This document shows, one piece after another, positions 12,572 to 23,940 of a stretch of DNA of 64,000 bases. This DNA is from Agriotes lineatus (lineage: Eukaryota; Arthropoda; Insecta; Coleoptera; Elateridae), in assembly GCA_940337035.1 (NCBI GenBank), contig CALNHX010002964.1, positions 1 to 64,000 on the forward strand, written 5' to 3'. The notes below the pieces were generated by a model that was not told where the DNA came from, ran no database searches, and worked only from the letters and a program-made list of their open reading frames with translations. Position numbers and translations under genes: made by a program. Every line of letters starts with the position of its first letter. Position 1 is the first letter of the stretch.

Positions 12572-13355
12572 TTAAATTTGACTCCGTCTACTTCCAGCTT
12601 GCGGTATCCCACTCCTGTTTTCTTGCCATTGTTTCTTTCCTCCCGAGCTACATTTCTTATTGCGAGCTGTACCTTTCTCTCTTCCAATGTAAGATCGCTA
12701 TCTATGAAAATGTTGTCTGCAAGTTTCCGCTTTAACTTTAATAACTCCAGTTTTTGCTCAAAATCTGCGCACTTCACTACCGTAATTTTTTCTTCGTTTT
12801 TCCCCACTTTAAACGCCGCCTCCACCTTGATTTCCATCTCCGCCTCTTTTTGGAAGTAGTCGGCGACCTTTTGCTTTAAGTTTTGGCTCCCTGGCTGTTC
12901 CTTATTAAAATCTATTCCTTTGATTACTACGTTATTTCTTTCTCTTGTGTCTCTAGTTTGTTCTCCAAATTTGTAATCCTCTTTTCCATCTCTTTTTTTG
13001 TCTTTTTGCCAGTATTTGGCGTTTTCTTTCCACTCGGCTTTTACCTGCTTTAATTCTTCCTTCACTTCGGCAAAGGCTGTCTTCATATCGGTAAAATTTA
13101 GACCAATCTCTTTTTTTTTAACTCTTCTTTTACCTAGTCTAGCTTTTTCAAAACTGCCTCCATCTCTTCGTATTCTACTCCGTTCGTTCGCTCTTTTTCT
13201 TTTTTCTCTTCTTTAGGCTGCGTTCGCGTTGTTCGCGCACTTTTAGCGAGCGTTCCTATATGTTCTTGCTCCCACCTCTCGAAATCCTCTGGGTTTTCTT
13301 GCCGCCTTTTCCGTTTTATTAGCTCTTTTATCGATAACACTATTGGCCCTTTCTT
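12517..13355 (-). pseudogene. LINE ORF1 protein (nucleic-acid-binding), frameshifted
   Basis: Two minus-strand frames join across a T-rich homopolymer at about 13109-13120. The first (13340-13134) is short and charged. The second (13086-12517, 189 codons) begins with a Lys/Glu-rich coiled-coil-like part and continues with RERNNVVIKGIDF, then VEAAFKVGKNEEKITVVKCA and a LKRKLADNIFIDSDLT block, the layout of LINE ORF1 RNA-binding domains. Such proteins coat the element RNA. The ORF1 stop lies inside ORF2. The homopolymer indel makes it a pseudogene, unless it is a sequencing error. Confidence 0.65.
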
Positions 13356-13385
13356 TCAAATGTATATGGATATTTATCAATAACA

Positions 13386-13560
13386 AACCAAAAATGGTCA
13401 AGCAACAGCTTTATATAGAGGTTTCAAAAGCCGCAAAATAGGAAGTACGCACCATTGAGAAAATTATAAGAATTCAAGACAGGAAAGAAAAATTGACAAG
13501 CCCTAAGAAACGTGTAAAGTCCCACCCCGTAACCAACCCATTCTGATTTTGTTGTCTGTT
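13386..13560 (+). pseudogene. Possible N-terminal fragment of a DDE transposase
   Basis: The + frame gives VSKAAK, stop, EVRTIEKIIRIQDRKEKLTS, then PKKRVKS, resembling the helix-turn-helix and linker part of some Tc1/mariner-like proteins. It is very short and carries an internal stop. Weak call. Confidence 0.25.
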
Positions 13561-13845
13561 CTATTCTTTGATTTTCTTTTTGTTATCTGTATGTCACTGA
13601 AAATTAGATATTTACTGGTTTTGTGTGATTTTTTTAAAAATAATTTAAAACCAGTTTGCTATTACGCTATTTGTAATAATAAAAAATTATTATTATTTTA
13701 AATTTATATGTGCAATCTTAACTTACAAAAGTTACACGTTTATAATCGTTGTTTACTGTAAGCACGATAAAAAATTACAATAAAGCACTTTTCTTTTTTG
13801 TATGTTCCGCTTATTCTCAATAATTGTGACATAATATTTCAGGTA

Positions 13846-14080
13846 CAGTCGTGTTCTAATAAATCTGGAACAATGCTTTTTCCATATGTAGGTTGAGTTA
13901 AGATTTAAAAAATATCTCCATTGATATCCTGAAATTCTGAAAGGGTTCCAGATTTCATTTACCGATCAAAGCTTAATGTAACGCTTTCTGATAGCAGGAA
14001 ATCCATGAAGATATTCTACAATTCTTAACTCAACCTACATATGAAAAAAGCGTTGTCCCAAATTTATTTGAACACGACTG
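13846..14080. mobile_element. 235-bp MITE with about 60-bp inverted repeats, TA target duplication
   Basis: The left end CAGTCGTGTTCTAATAAAT... and right end ...ATTTGAACACGACTG are inverted copies over about 60 bp, extending to the shared TAGGTTGAGTTAAG. TA lies at both borders (13844-13845, 14081-14082). The ends resemble mariner termini. It is non-coding. Confidence 0.85.
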
Positions 14081-14254
14081 TACAATAAGGTAAGGTATAT
14101 TTTGTGACAGAATGACATATCATACCAACAACCGAAGTTAAAAATATTAGATTTAGTTCGCACATATAGATTTCGTCAGCTGTAATAACATAAATTTGTG
14201 TATCAAAATTTCCCAAATTAAATTTCTTTCTTTTTAATAAAAATATAGAAAATA

Positions 14255-14395
14255 CTGTAAAGCACTTGTTATAGAAAACTAATTCAGCACTCGTTTATTC
14301 GGAAACGAGCCGTTAACGCGGCTTGTTTCCGAATTTCAAGTCGTGCAAAAATACATAGTTTTATATAACTTGTATTTTAATACACTATTTTATCA
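14255..14395. repeat. Imperfect foldback with a GC-rich central hairpin
   Basis: The central stem ATTCGGAAACGAGCCG / CGCGGCTTGTTTCCGAAT (about 14299-14335) is extended outward by weaker pairing (AGCACTCG with AAGTCGTGC, and CTTGTTATAGAAAACTA with TAGTTTTATATAACTTG). The layout resembles the foldbacks at 51757 and 56799 but the sequence is different. Probably a short non-autonomous element. Confidence 0.55.
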
Positions 14396-17300
14396 AAATT
14401 TAAAAAATCTTGTATAAAACAAAAATTACTTTCAATTACAAAAGCTAAAACGACGTATGAAACGCTGTAGGACATTTCTAGAATTTCTTAAAGACTCGAA
14501 ACGCAATTAAACCATAATGTGTGGTAAATTTTTGAATTCAGAATGAAAGGGGCTTTTAAAATGTGACATGAGAAAATTAAGATAACATCGAAACGTCAAA
14601 AAAAAACGCAAAATAAAATAAAAGATCTTTTATTTCACTTTGGACGCATAATCTTGTTTATTAGCTCTCGATAGTGCGCGTGATATGGTTTTTATGGCCC
14701 AACGGCTTATAAAGTTGTTAAGCAGTGCAACAAACAACAACAATCTAATACAAAACCTAGAACCATCTGCAGAGAAACAGTAGAAAACTAAAAATGTACA
14801 GCGGCTGCGCACAACAAGGGTGCAGTTAGTAGCCTGTGGCAAAAATACTGAATCCTTGAATTTTGTCCATTTTGAGAATAAAAATAGATTCAAGCTTTAT
14901 GTGTAGAGTCGTGTTCAAAAATGTGTTGTACAGAGACCGTTGTATGTTTATTGGTGGTTGTGTTATTACTCAAGAAAGGCTCTTATTGTATCATTAACTA
15001 GGTACACCTAGATGTATACTTTCAAAATATTTGTATATATAACACTTTTTTGAACTTTGTGTAATTAATTTATATTCACAAAGCACAATTGCTGTACAAC
15101 AATTTAATGATCCCGTCTGTAGCATGAACATAATCACGATTATGCCCTTAACACATAGATAATTAATAAATGATTTTCTGAAAATGACACTTATTTGCTA
15201 TGATTTTTTTGCATGTTTAGTGTCTCATAAAGAAACTATAAATTTTTACATCTTTTAGGACAAATATGGCAAAAACGAAGTACCTAGATTACTAACTATG
15301 ATTTCCTTTGCAAAATTTAAGGGCGAATCTAGAAAAATATTGTAAAAAAAATGCAAGAGCATACGTTTTCATTTTGATTAAAAGTGATTTATTTCAAAAA
15401 TCTAGGTTATTGGATCAGTTAACTCAAATTCACCTGATGGATTACAGTCGGTGAAGCATTTGAGCACACCAAATCTCAATATAATATGTTTCAGTTGTTG
15501 ACAAATAATATTGAAGAAAAACACAAAACAAACATTTAAACAGCCTGTACACAATTTAACTTGAATAAGAAAAATATTGATTGCCCGACGTAGACATTCA
15601 TTCAACAAGATCAATTGTTACGTTTCGCTTCTGGTTCACATTATTACATACACTGAATTTAAATGTAAATAGTATTTGAAATGTAACTGTTAATAATTCA
15701 TGTTATTATTTCATCATTAGGAAAATGTATAATTTTAATTGTATGCTTAGAAGAACATTAATTTGAAACTAATTACATAACTGAGTTGAAATACATATAC
15801 AGATATATTACTAAATTATATTGCTTTGCTTAGCCAAAAACTTATACCGGAAGTATTTATTATAAAAATAAATATACGATATTACTCTATCGAAATTTCT
15901 TGGAAATTCTTCGACGTCCTAAATAGGCAACGAGGTTGTTTATTTTTAAGTTCCATTTCCCGAGTTAAGTGTAAGGTGCGGCAAATGGAAATCGCTATAT
16001 CCGTAACGGTACTTTTCGACGTTGTGCTGTGAAAGAAATGTGTTTGTTACCTGAAGTACACGGCGGAAAATTTGATTAAAGGTTTGTACTACAATTTTTA
16101 TGACATGCGTTAAGCTTAATCTCTTGGTTTTAGCTATGGTCTGTGCCGACGAACAATTATTCCGAAACTTTTGGAGTGTCCTGTTGCTGCTACAGCAATT
16201 TTAATTGTTGTACTTAACATAACTGTACTTTACATTAAACAAAAGTAGGAAAGCATAATTACGTTAGCCCATCCACAATTTGATGACTTCATTATATTAG
16301 GTGCTGCTGTTAATTGTTCTATAAATAAAATAAATGTAATTCTTACAAAAATTATCTTTATCTTATCTTGAATGAGAACAATAATGACGGTCAACCGAAA
16401 CTGTGAAAACTGTAAGGCAGAACAGAATAATAACATCAATTTATGGTATATTAATGTTTTGGTTTCGCCACGTCTTATTTAAAGAGTAAAATGAATAAAC
16501 TATTGATTATTATTCAATTAAACAAAACTTAAGTGCTTTCGTCAATACATGATATCTAATGAAACTTTGATAACAAAACAGAGGAAAATGAAAACCTGAA
16601 ATCAATATTAGAAAAATACAAAACAATAAAGTAGTTACAAAAGGCAGAAGACAGATTAATGTCAAAAGACGCAAAATGTTGCATTTAACGCAAAAGCTAT
16701 ACTGTTGTAGAACAACGAATCCACAGATAAGAACACTAAAACTATAACCAACGGGGGTTTGGGAGATACATTAGAGGTCAAAGTAGAATAAATAACTGCA
16801 ATTATAGTAGTCAATGCTACTATCTAATTTAATTTAATTTAATGAATCTAGAAGCCTAACGTTGATTCAGCTTGACAGTGTCAACTTGTCATTTATTTTC
16901 TTACTTTACAAATTTATGAAATAAAAAATATCTTGAAGCGAATATTAATTGTCGAAATAACCATAAAATCTAACTTTTTCTTATGTTATAATTAACATTA
17001 CACCAATACATACTATTAATCGAACTGTCACATAAAATATCCTAACTTCATGACACATTCTTTCATGCCTCCCTGCAATGCAGTCGCTAAAAATAAAATT
17101 GTTTGAGTTGCATAACCTTGTCCGCGGAACTAAACCACAGAGTTATAGTCCCTCAATTATACCTATTAGTACTGTACGAGTGCAATTCACTCCAAGCTAG
17201 TTTTTGTACCGATATCAAAAGATTTTTTTCTTCCAGGACTTCCACCTATTACATTGTGTAACAATACTTCTATTCAGCCTTTACGGTGGGAATCTTAATG

Positions 17301-18469
17301 TAACGATAATTTTGCTTAGCCCTATACTCTACTAGTCTACTGTACTACTATTTTATATTGCCCTGGGTGCGCTAGCTTAAACAGTTGTAGAGACATAAAA
17401 CTCTATTAAAATAGTCAAGAGTTGATCTTGTTTTTAGGGTTGCTCGTTGTCACCCGCAATGCTGAAATTATGCATGCAAATACTGCAGCAATAAAAACCC
17501 AATAGTTTACATAAAGAGATATATAATCTGTAAAAAACCACAAATACAAAGAATACATGTACATAAAACACCAAGAATAAAGGACGTCCAACCATACAGG
17601 GACGCTATCAACAATACTTTAATTACCTACGAGGGAAATCTGTTTCCACTCGCGTTATTACATAAAAATACATGTAGAAATACACCCTATTCATATAAAA
17701 ATAATGTACGCTACATGCATGAAAGCACCTTAAATAGTGCGCTAATGTTCAACTGTTGAAACAAAGTCAAACTCCGATAGTGCGAAATGTATTTAACTTC
17801 CGCACACAAATGCACTAGGCGAAGTTGTCTATTCTTTAAATGCGCTGGTTGCTGGAACACACCGTAATACGAACGCTGCCTGAGCACGTTAACAGATGAC
17901 GCAGTAATTTCGTGTTGTCTGCGGGTAAACCCCCGGTATCTTCGATACACAATCATTCATTGAAACAATTGTCAAAAATGTTGCCATCGCTTCCTTACTT
18001 CATATTGTAGTTTTAACTAGAAACTAAACCCAAGCGTCCCCGAGCCTGGACCAGAGCGATGCCTCTGTGGTGTTACGAAAACAGTTTTCTTCTATGGAAG
18101 ATGCAGAAAACTTTTGCCTTCGTAGTATGGGTTCTTACTCAGGATCCTCTTTAAGACGGTGGCGATTACTACAGGCCAACACCTCACTATTTTGTGCATT
18201 TTAGTGCCTTTATTAGCACGCCTGGTACCTTGGGTGATATGGGACGACACGCATGATCGCTAACTTATGCGCGACTCCTTGTTCCTGCGGTCATTCACGC
18301 ACCCGCTGGCTTCGTTCTATTTTTAACTCCGCTACGTAGAATTAGCTGTCTTGTATATTCACTTCCGCACTCGCAAGACACTTATAGTAAGTGCTGACTT
18401 AATTAATACATATAAGAAATACGATTCAGCTTTATCACTAGCAGTATATGGAAGAAGGATATGAAATAT
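14396..18469. other. AT-rich stretch, nothing recognised
   Basis: Only short frames are seen. 18000-18360 is somewhat GC-richer but shows no protein motif. I found no terminal repeats and no RNA gene. Confidence 0.35.
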
Positions 18470-20273
18470 TGCTATGATATGATATGTGTGTTTTTATTAT
18501 TACAGAATAAAATAAATTAAATTAAAATTGTCTACCATACCAATTATTTTTCAAAGATCGGTAAATGTTAAATTAAACTGACTAATCTTGAGTTCACCAA
18601 ATTAACTAGTAATATCTATGGTATTTTGCCCTCTTAAACATTGCATATAACCGTTATTGATAATATTTGCTAGCTCCAAAATTAAGAACATGAAAACTCA
18701 GCTCTCAGGTGTCGGGTTCCTTAAATTTATTTGAAAATGGCAGCACGCCACTGGGAAATAATATCAAAACTGCACTGCGCCGGTGCTCGAGTTGACAGTT
18801 AACCTTGACCTACATAAATTTCAGTTTGTGCGACTTTCTGCGTTGTGAAATGACTAGTAAAATCAAATTATGAGCAAATTAAAAATCAGGTGAGTTATGG
18901 ATTGATTTTCGCGCCTTTGTGGTAGCGTCTGTACATTCTTTTGTTCTAGGAAAACCGGATCTTCGTTGTTTGCGCCTACTATTTTGTTTCTTGCATTCTA
19001 ACCTCCAAATTTGGATTAAATTGAGATTTTTGGCTGATTATCGTTGCCTGGACAGAAACTAATGCTGGCCCTCGGTTGTGAAGCTCACGAGACACAGGTA
19101 GGCTCATATGTTTCACGCCCTTACGGTCGATCAATGAAAATTCCCACACTAACGTCGCTCTTGCATCGGTAGCTGTTGCGGAAAGTCTTCCCTGGTGCCT
19201 GCGGTACCTGCGGTCGCCCTTTGATGCCGGTATCGCTGCTGGGACCCTCGGACAGCCTGTCTCCACCTTCTGGACCCGTTCGTAGCCCTCCGGAACGCTG
19301 GGATCTCGATTGCAATCTCCTCGGGTGCCTGCCGTTGCTGGTTCGTCGAAGAAGGCGTGAAAATTTTTTTCTCTTTCAAAATGGATCGCCCCTTTTAACA
19401 CCACTGGTTACACACATAAAACTGCACACTTTGGTAAAGTTTCAACTCTGTATCTTTATTCTAACCATATAAAAACTTTAATTAATTGCAGAGTAAAAGG
19501 CAGATGCTGCTGGTGTCAACGTTTAATAATAATTGAATATCCAAGCTTCTAAAAACAAATGAACATCAAAAATCAAATACAAGGAAATCAGCTTAGTACA
19601 AATTAACAACATTTAACATTAAGTTCATATTTTACAAACATTTAACTAGAACTCTTAATACTAAAATTATTGTCTTTCAAAGTACATTGTTTATAACCTA
19701 TCTTCTTGTCCATTAAATTGTTTATAACAAATGTCTTTTTGCTCACATCACTTCATTGACTCACTAATAGCACTAAACTTGTCTATTTCCTGTTTACTGT
19801 TTAATTTTCTTCAAAAATAACTAACTGTGTCCTTTTTGCCAAAATCTCTTTTATGCTAATCTTGCTTGCATTATCCAATTCGTAAATCCTTTCTTACCTT
19901 AATCAAATAAGCTCACAACGTCAGTTTTTCTTTAATTACTGTACTAACTAACGCTTCATCTCAAGTTCTGCACAATTTGAATTCTTGTGTCAATTTTAAC
20001 TAATTCATGTCTGGCTTCTACATTGCCAAACTTTTGAAATTATAATTGAAATTCTTTTATTAACTCCAACACTTGAAATTGAGTTCCCCTATTTGTATAC
20101 TCATTTGAATGCTTTTAAAGTTAATCGTCCATTCTACCAGTATTATTCTGATTTAATAAAATTACATGACTTTTCCCAGTTATTTGCATTGCCTCGACTT
20201 TGTGCCTTTGTGACTGTATTTTGTATTTTCTGTATTGCAACCAGAGCCGAGTACAGGGCTAAAGACCATCGCA
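18470..20273. repeat. 1.8-kb repeat of unknown class, copy 1 (TG...CA ends, ATAT flanks)
   Basis: This block recurs almost unchanged at 23941-25760; I estimate about 98% identity from the parts I compared. It starts TGCTATGATATG and ends CATCGCA, so it has the TG...CA ends of an LTR. ATAT lies immediately outside both ends (18466-18469, 20274-20277). It has no gag, pol or transposase, and each strand has only short frames. It holds a consensus 5' splice site (CAG|GTGAGT at 18890) and a 3' splice site (TTCTAG at 18949). It may be a solo LTR, an LTR of a deleted element or a non-autonomous transposon. Confidence 0.7.
18870..19001 (+). other. Possible two-exon 23-codon reading frame inside the 1.8-kb repeat
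   Basis: ATG at 18870 opens a frame that reaches a consensus donor at 18890. A 60-bp intron ends at 18949, and the frame continues through KTGSSLFAP to TAA at 18999-19001. The same signals are kept in copy 2 (24356-24487) with one change in exon 2. It could be a splice leader of an element promoter rather than a peptide gene. I recognise no product. Confidence 0.2.
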
Positions 20274-20489
20274 ATATATGTATATGGTGACACAAATTGG
20301 TCCATTACAATTGTTTATAGTATTTTCCGATATAAACTATTTTAACTGTTCTCTGGTTTACTTGCATTTCAGGTTATTAAAATTATTATATTCCGCGGCC
20401 ATTTCTCACTTTATTTTGAAAAAATGCACGTTATTTCTGCAACCACAAAAGTCAGCATATGGCTTTGTAAAGATAAAGGTTTAAGGTAT

Positions 20490-20562
20490 TTCAACTCCCC
20501 CACTGGGGGAGGGCTGCTATAAGAACCTTGTATCCCTATTCAGTCAATAACGGGAATTACAG
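20490..20562 (-). mobile_element. Fragment of the tRNA-derived SINE seen at 58003
   Basis: It shares the sequence TCAA(C/T)TCCCCCA(A)CTGGGGG...CCTTGT(A/G)TCCCT(A/C)TTCAG...CAATAACGGGAATT with the 3' body of the SINE at 58003-58252. The tRNA-like head is missing. The CCCCCAnTGGGGG part forms a small hairpin. Confidence 0.7.
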
Positions 20563-20879
20563 AAAATTTTCGAAAAAGTGTAGCATCATTAAACAATGCA
20601 GACCATTAGAAAAACTATCTGATAGTTTCTAGATGAATACAACTACTGCATGTCCATACGTCCAGTCGCAAGTCTTATCAATCAAACATCGTGTCCTCAT
20701 GGTCAATATGCAGCACGTTTTATATGTTCTATCTTTAAAACATTCTCTATTGGTGACCGCTCTTTTTCTAGAAATAACATCTGGTAAAATCCTTTGCCTG
20801 GCTAATCCAGTGCTCTGATGAACACTCCGGAGAACGCACTACTTCTGTCTTCTCCTGCACTACAAGTTTAATCATGCAC

Positions 20880-21400
20880 GTTACCATTCATTCCTCTCAT
20901 GACTGGTCCAAAATGTTTCACGATTGGTAGTAAATCATTTAGTTCGTCTAGTAGGTACACATTTGTTCCGTATACCTTCCCAGGGATCCTCAGCAGCTTT
21001 CTCCAGCGCCACATTTCAATAGAGTAAAATCTTTTTTTTTGACAACTGCTTTTAAAGTCTATGTTTCGGCATCATATATAACTATAGAAGGTATGGAAGC
21101 TGTAGCAATCTTGCTGAGTTTGACCATAACTGTCTCAGCGATAGCTATTTGTGATCGTATATCGGTTGATATGGGAACCCAAATAAATAAATAATCTTGT
21201 CGGCAATCTAATTAACATAGTATTGACTCTGTTCCCTGTTTTGTCGGGTCGATCTGCTGTCATAATCTTAGTGTTTCGGTAGTTCAATTTTAGCCCAAAA
21301 TTAAACTCGCAAACTGTACTCTTTCCAAAAGTTGAAACATCTTGTTTTCATTTTTGGCACTACATGTGGTGGGGTCAACGTAACGTTTCTCCCTACCTTA
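20880..21400 (-). pseudogene. LINE reverse transcriptase C-terminal fragment
   Basis: The minus strand reads, with frameshifts, KIMTADRPDKTGN (about 21260), RLFIYLGSHIN, a SYDSYG-like block, IVIYDAET-like debris and a basic MWRWRKLLRIPGKV block (about 21010), the order found after the active site in LINE RTs. Heavily decayed; no active-site box remains. Confidence 0.45.
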
Positions 21401-21565
21401 AATTTTTGGGTCTCTGTCATCGAGTCTTACCGTTGCAGAATCGTCTTTAAATAAACGTTTTAAAAGCGGAACAAAATAATCGGGTCTACCCATATCAACT
21501 AACACTATTCGCATTTTAGACCGGTTCGCACAGTCGGAAGCTTTACTATGATTTAGGAGGCATGC

Positions 21566-21664
21566 GAAGCCGGACAACTCGGCGCCGCTATCTCGGCGCC
21601 GGGACAACTTGGCGCGGAGCCATCTCGGCGCCAGCCAACTCGGCGCGAGGCCATCTCGGCGACG
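21566..21664. repeat. GC-rich mini-repeat built on CTCGGCGCC
   Basis: Alternating CAACTCGGCGC and CATCTCGGCGC or TATCTCGGCGCC units recur about six times in 100 bp, giving a dimer period of about 33 bp. The GGCGCC core is palindromic. It sits in AT-rich surroundings and does not continue on either side. Confidence 0.75.
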
Positions 21665-22629
21665 AATTCAAATCTGCAAACTACATTGTGCACTACGTAA
21701 GAAAATTATTATCAAAAAATAATAAATAAAGTGATCACCAAAAAGCTGTCATCAAATGAAAAAAAAATTATTGAGAATTTCTTGGAAAATCAAACACTGA
21801 CGACCAGAGGTGGTTGCAAAGTGATTACAAATGAGCCATACAAAAGTTGTCAAATGACTTCAGTTATCAGTAAAATTTTACGTTTTTTTTTTAAATAATT
21901 ACGAAGCATGCATTTACTAGTCAAGATAGACACACATTTTACGAAAAAAAGTTTTCTGGCCTTGAGATTGTTCAGTCAGCTGAAACTACCACACAATAAA
22001 AAATCTCATTGAAATCTTGCTTAAATTCCGAAAAATAGCACTTTTTGGATTTACACAATTTTGAAAAACGCCATTTTCTAAGTAAAGTGATTTTGATATG
22101 ACAAATATTTCTTTAATGTTTATTTTCCAAATCAAAGAATTTTATTTTTAACAATTTTTTTTATTACTTATGAAATAAAAAACTTTTTGAAAAATGTTTG
22201 TTTTTCCATAGCCGTCTTTGTTAAAAGTAAAATTCTTTGACATGGGACCTAAACATAAAAGATAATGTGAGAGATCAAAGTTGGCAGAGGATTCTGAAAT
22301 TTGGTATAGGAACCTAGATGTTGATTCTAAACAACTTCTCTTAATAACTTTTTGTCGTATTTGCTACATAAAAGACATGCTACTCTACAGTAATAGTTAT
22401 TTACCTAACAAGTTTGTAATTTTCCCGTTTGAACACTTTGTTTGCAGCACGACCGAAGGAGTTAGGTACAATGTTTTTTGTAACGAATAACTGAAAATAT
22501 TTTAAAAAATAAAAAAATTATTATTTAATCACTAAACTTTTATACCTATCCTACGCACCTGTTAGTTTTTGTCGACATTTACAGCGCCTCTGGTGTTTGC
22601 AGGCGCAATTAAACCAACGAGGGACAATC
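21665..22629. other. AT-rich stretch, nothing recognised
   Basis: Short frames only; the longest is 69 codons at 22281 with no motif. No inverted or tandem repeat was noticed. Confidence 0.35.
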
Positions 22630-22669
22630 CTCTATATAATAAAAGAGAACGATCCAGACGTGTGTGTCC

Positions 22670-22995
22670 CGAGGGCCCCCCTGGAGAGGGGTAGAACCCC
22701 GAGGGCCCCCTTAGAGATTGACGGAGCCCAGAGGGCCGCCTTGGAGAGGGGCGAAGCCCAAGGGCCCCTTTGGAGAGGGGCGGAGCCTCGAGGGCCCGCT
22801 TAAAAATGAGCGGAGCCCCGAGGGCCCCCTTGGAGAGGGGCGGAGCCCCGAGGGCCGCTTGGAGAGGGGCGAAGCCCCAAGGGCCCTTTGGAGATGGGCG
22901 GAGCTCCGAGGTCCCCCTTGGAGAGGGGCAGAGCCCCAGAGGCCCCTTTGGAGACAGGCGGAACCCCAAGAGCCCCCTTGGAGATGGGCCAACGT
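22670..22995. repeat. GC-rich minisatellite, about 30-bp unit, about 11 copies
   Basis: The unit GGGCCCCCTTGGAGAGGGGC followed by GGAGCCCCGA recurs with point changes and small indels. It is open in several frames on both strands, which creates Gly/Pro-rich pseudo-proteins of 70-170 codons. These are side effects of the repeat, not genes. It is flanked on the left by TCTATATAATAAAAGAG (22632) and on the right by a GC-rich CGCGCAATAGCGCGCGCAG (about 23033), a layout like a short Helitron-type element. Confidence 0.85.
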
Positions 22996-23360
22996 AATAG
23001 GCCTAAAAATGGTAGTAAATTGAATAGAATAGACCGCGCAATAGCGCGCGCAGCCCCATTTATTATAAAAATTTACAAAAAACACAATTCCCCTAGTTTT
23101 TGTTGAAAAGTAAAAAACACCGCAGTGTAGGAAAAGTAACTTTCGGCGTATCGGGAATGACCGGAAAATATGAATTTTGAAGTCATGAGTACAAAAAAAT
23201 TGAAAACTTTCAAGGCATACTTGATTTTTCAAAACTGAAATGCTGTTAGAAATTCGCCTTTAACCAAACAGGGCTGAACCCCAAGAAATGAAAATTTAAA
23301 TCGAGAATTTTTTACCTTTTACAAGAGTCGTTTCACCTATCCTTGGACACACTGTATATA

Positions 23361-23911
23361 CAGGGTGATTTTTAAGTCGATTCTTTCCTTTTGCTAGGAT
23401 ATAAAGCTAAAAAAAGTAAGCCATTTACCACTTTTGCGAAATATCAAAACTAACGGAGGTACAAGGTGTTAAAGTTTCAAAGTATGAACTAAAATTACTT
23501 AACGAAAATTAAACTAAACTTAATCTAACTTAAATGATCAAAATTATCAGCATTCGCTTCTACACACACATTCCGCGTATAAGAGCGATGCGGCAGCGGC
23601 ATTTTGACGACACTCCCAGTAAATAATAAGCATATTCACTCATTCATTATTTTCATAAACATGAGCCATTATTGCAGCAATAACATTAAGAAAATTACAA
23701 TGGAAAACTAGTTGACAGATCATTGCTTGACAACAGAGATAAACAAAAATAAAATTGTCCAGCCGCCTTTGCGCCAAAGTTTAGTTTTTAATTTGAAACT
23801 TTAACACCCTGTACCTCCGTTAGTTTTGATATTTCGGAAAAGTGGTATATAAAAACAATACTTAGCTTTATTTCCTGGTAAACGGAAAGAATCAACTTAA
23901 AAATCACCCTG
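23361..23911. mobile_element. 551-bp MITE with about 120-bp inverted repeats, TA target duplication
   Basis: CAGGGTGATTTTTAAGT at the left pairs with ACTTAAAAATCACCCTG at the right, and the inverted similarity runs about 120 bp inward through AAATATCAAAACTAACGGAG. TA repeats flank it (TATA on both sides). It is non-coding. CAGGGTG ends with TA duplication are typical of mariner-type MITEs. Confidence 0.85.
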
Positions 23912-23940
23912 TATATAAATATATATATATATATATATAT
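23912..23940. repeat. (AT)n microsatellite
   Basis: A TATATA-rich run joins the end of the CAGGGTG MITE to the start of repeat copy 2. Both neighbours use TA-rich targets, so this tract was probably their landing site. Confidence 0.8.

Larger units (their letters stand above)
9231..13385 (-). mobile_element. Two-ORF non-LTR retrotransposon (LINE), nearly full length but inactivated
   Basis: The element runs on the minus strand: ORF1 (about 13355-12517), then ORF2 with endonuclease and reverse transcriptase (12571 to about 9300), overlapping by about 55 bases in different frames, a normal LINE arrangement. It is broken by a frameshift in ORF1, one nonsense codon and two frameshifts in ORF2, and a MITE inserted in the endonuclease. 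I saw no clear target duplication. The clade is uncertain: the RT resembles the group often annotated as craniofacial development protein 2-like or endonuclease-reverse transcriptase in insects. Confidence 0.8.

Noticed and set aside
18979..19404. 141-codon minus-strand frame in the 1.8-kb repeat
   Set aside because: Broken by an indel in the second copy, with no recognised motif.
22670..22995. CRISPR-like array
   Set aside because: The units are contiguous and have no unique spacers, and the surroundings are eukaryotic; it is a minisatellite.
22562..23232. Gly/Pro-rich reading frames on both strands
   Set aside because: They are produced by the 30-bp GC-rich repeat being open in many frames; period and indels show no codon constraint.
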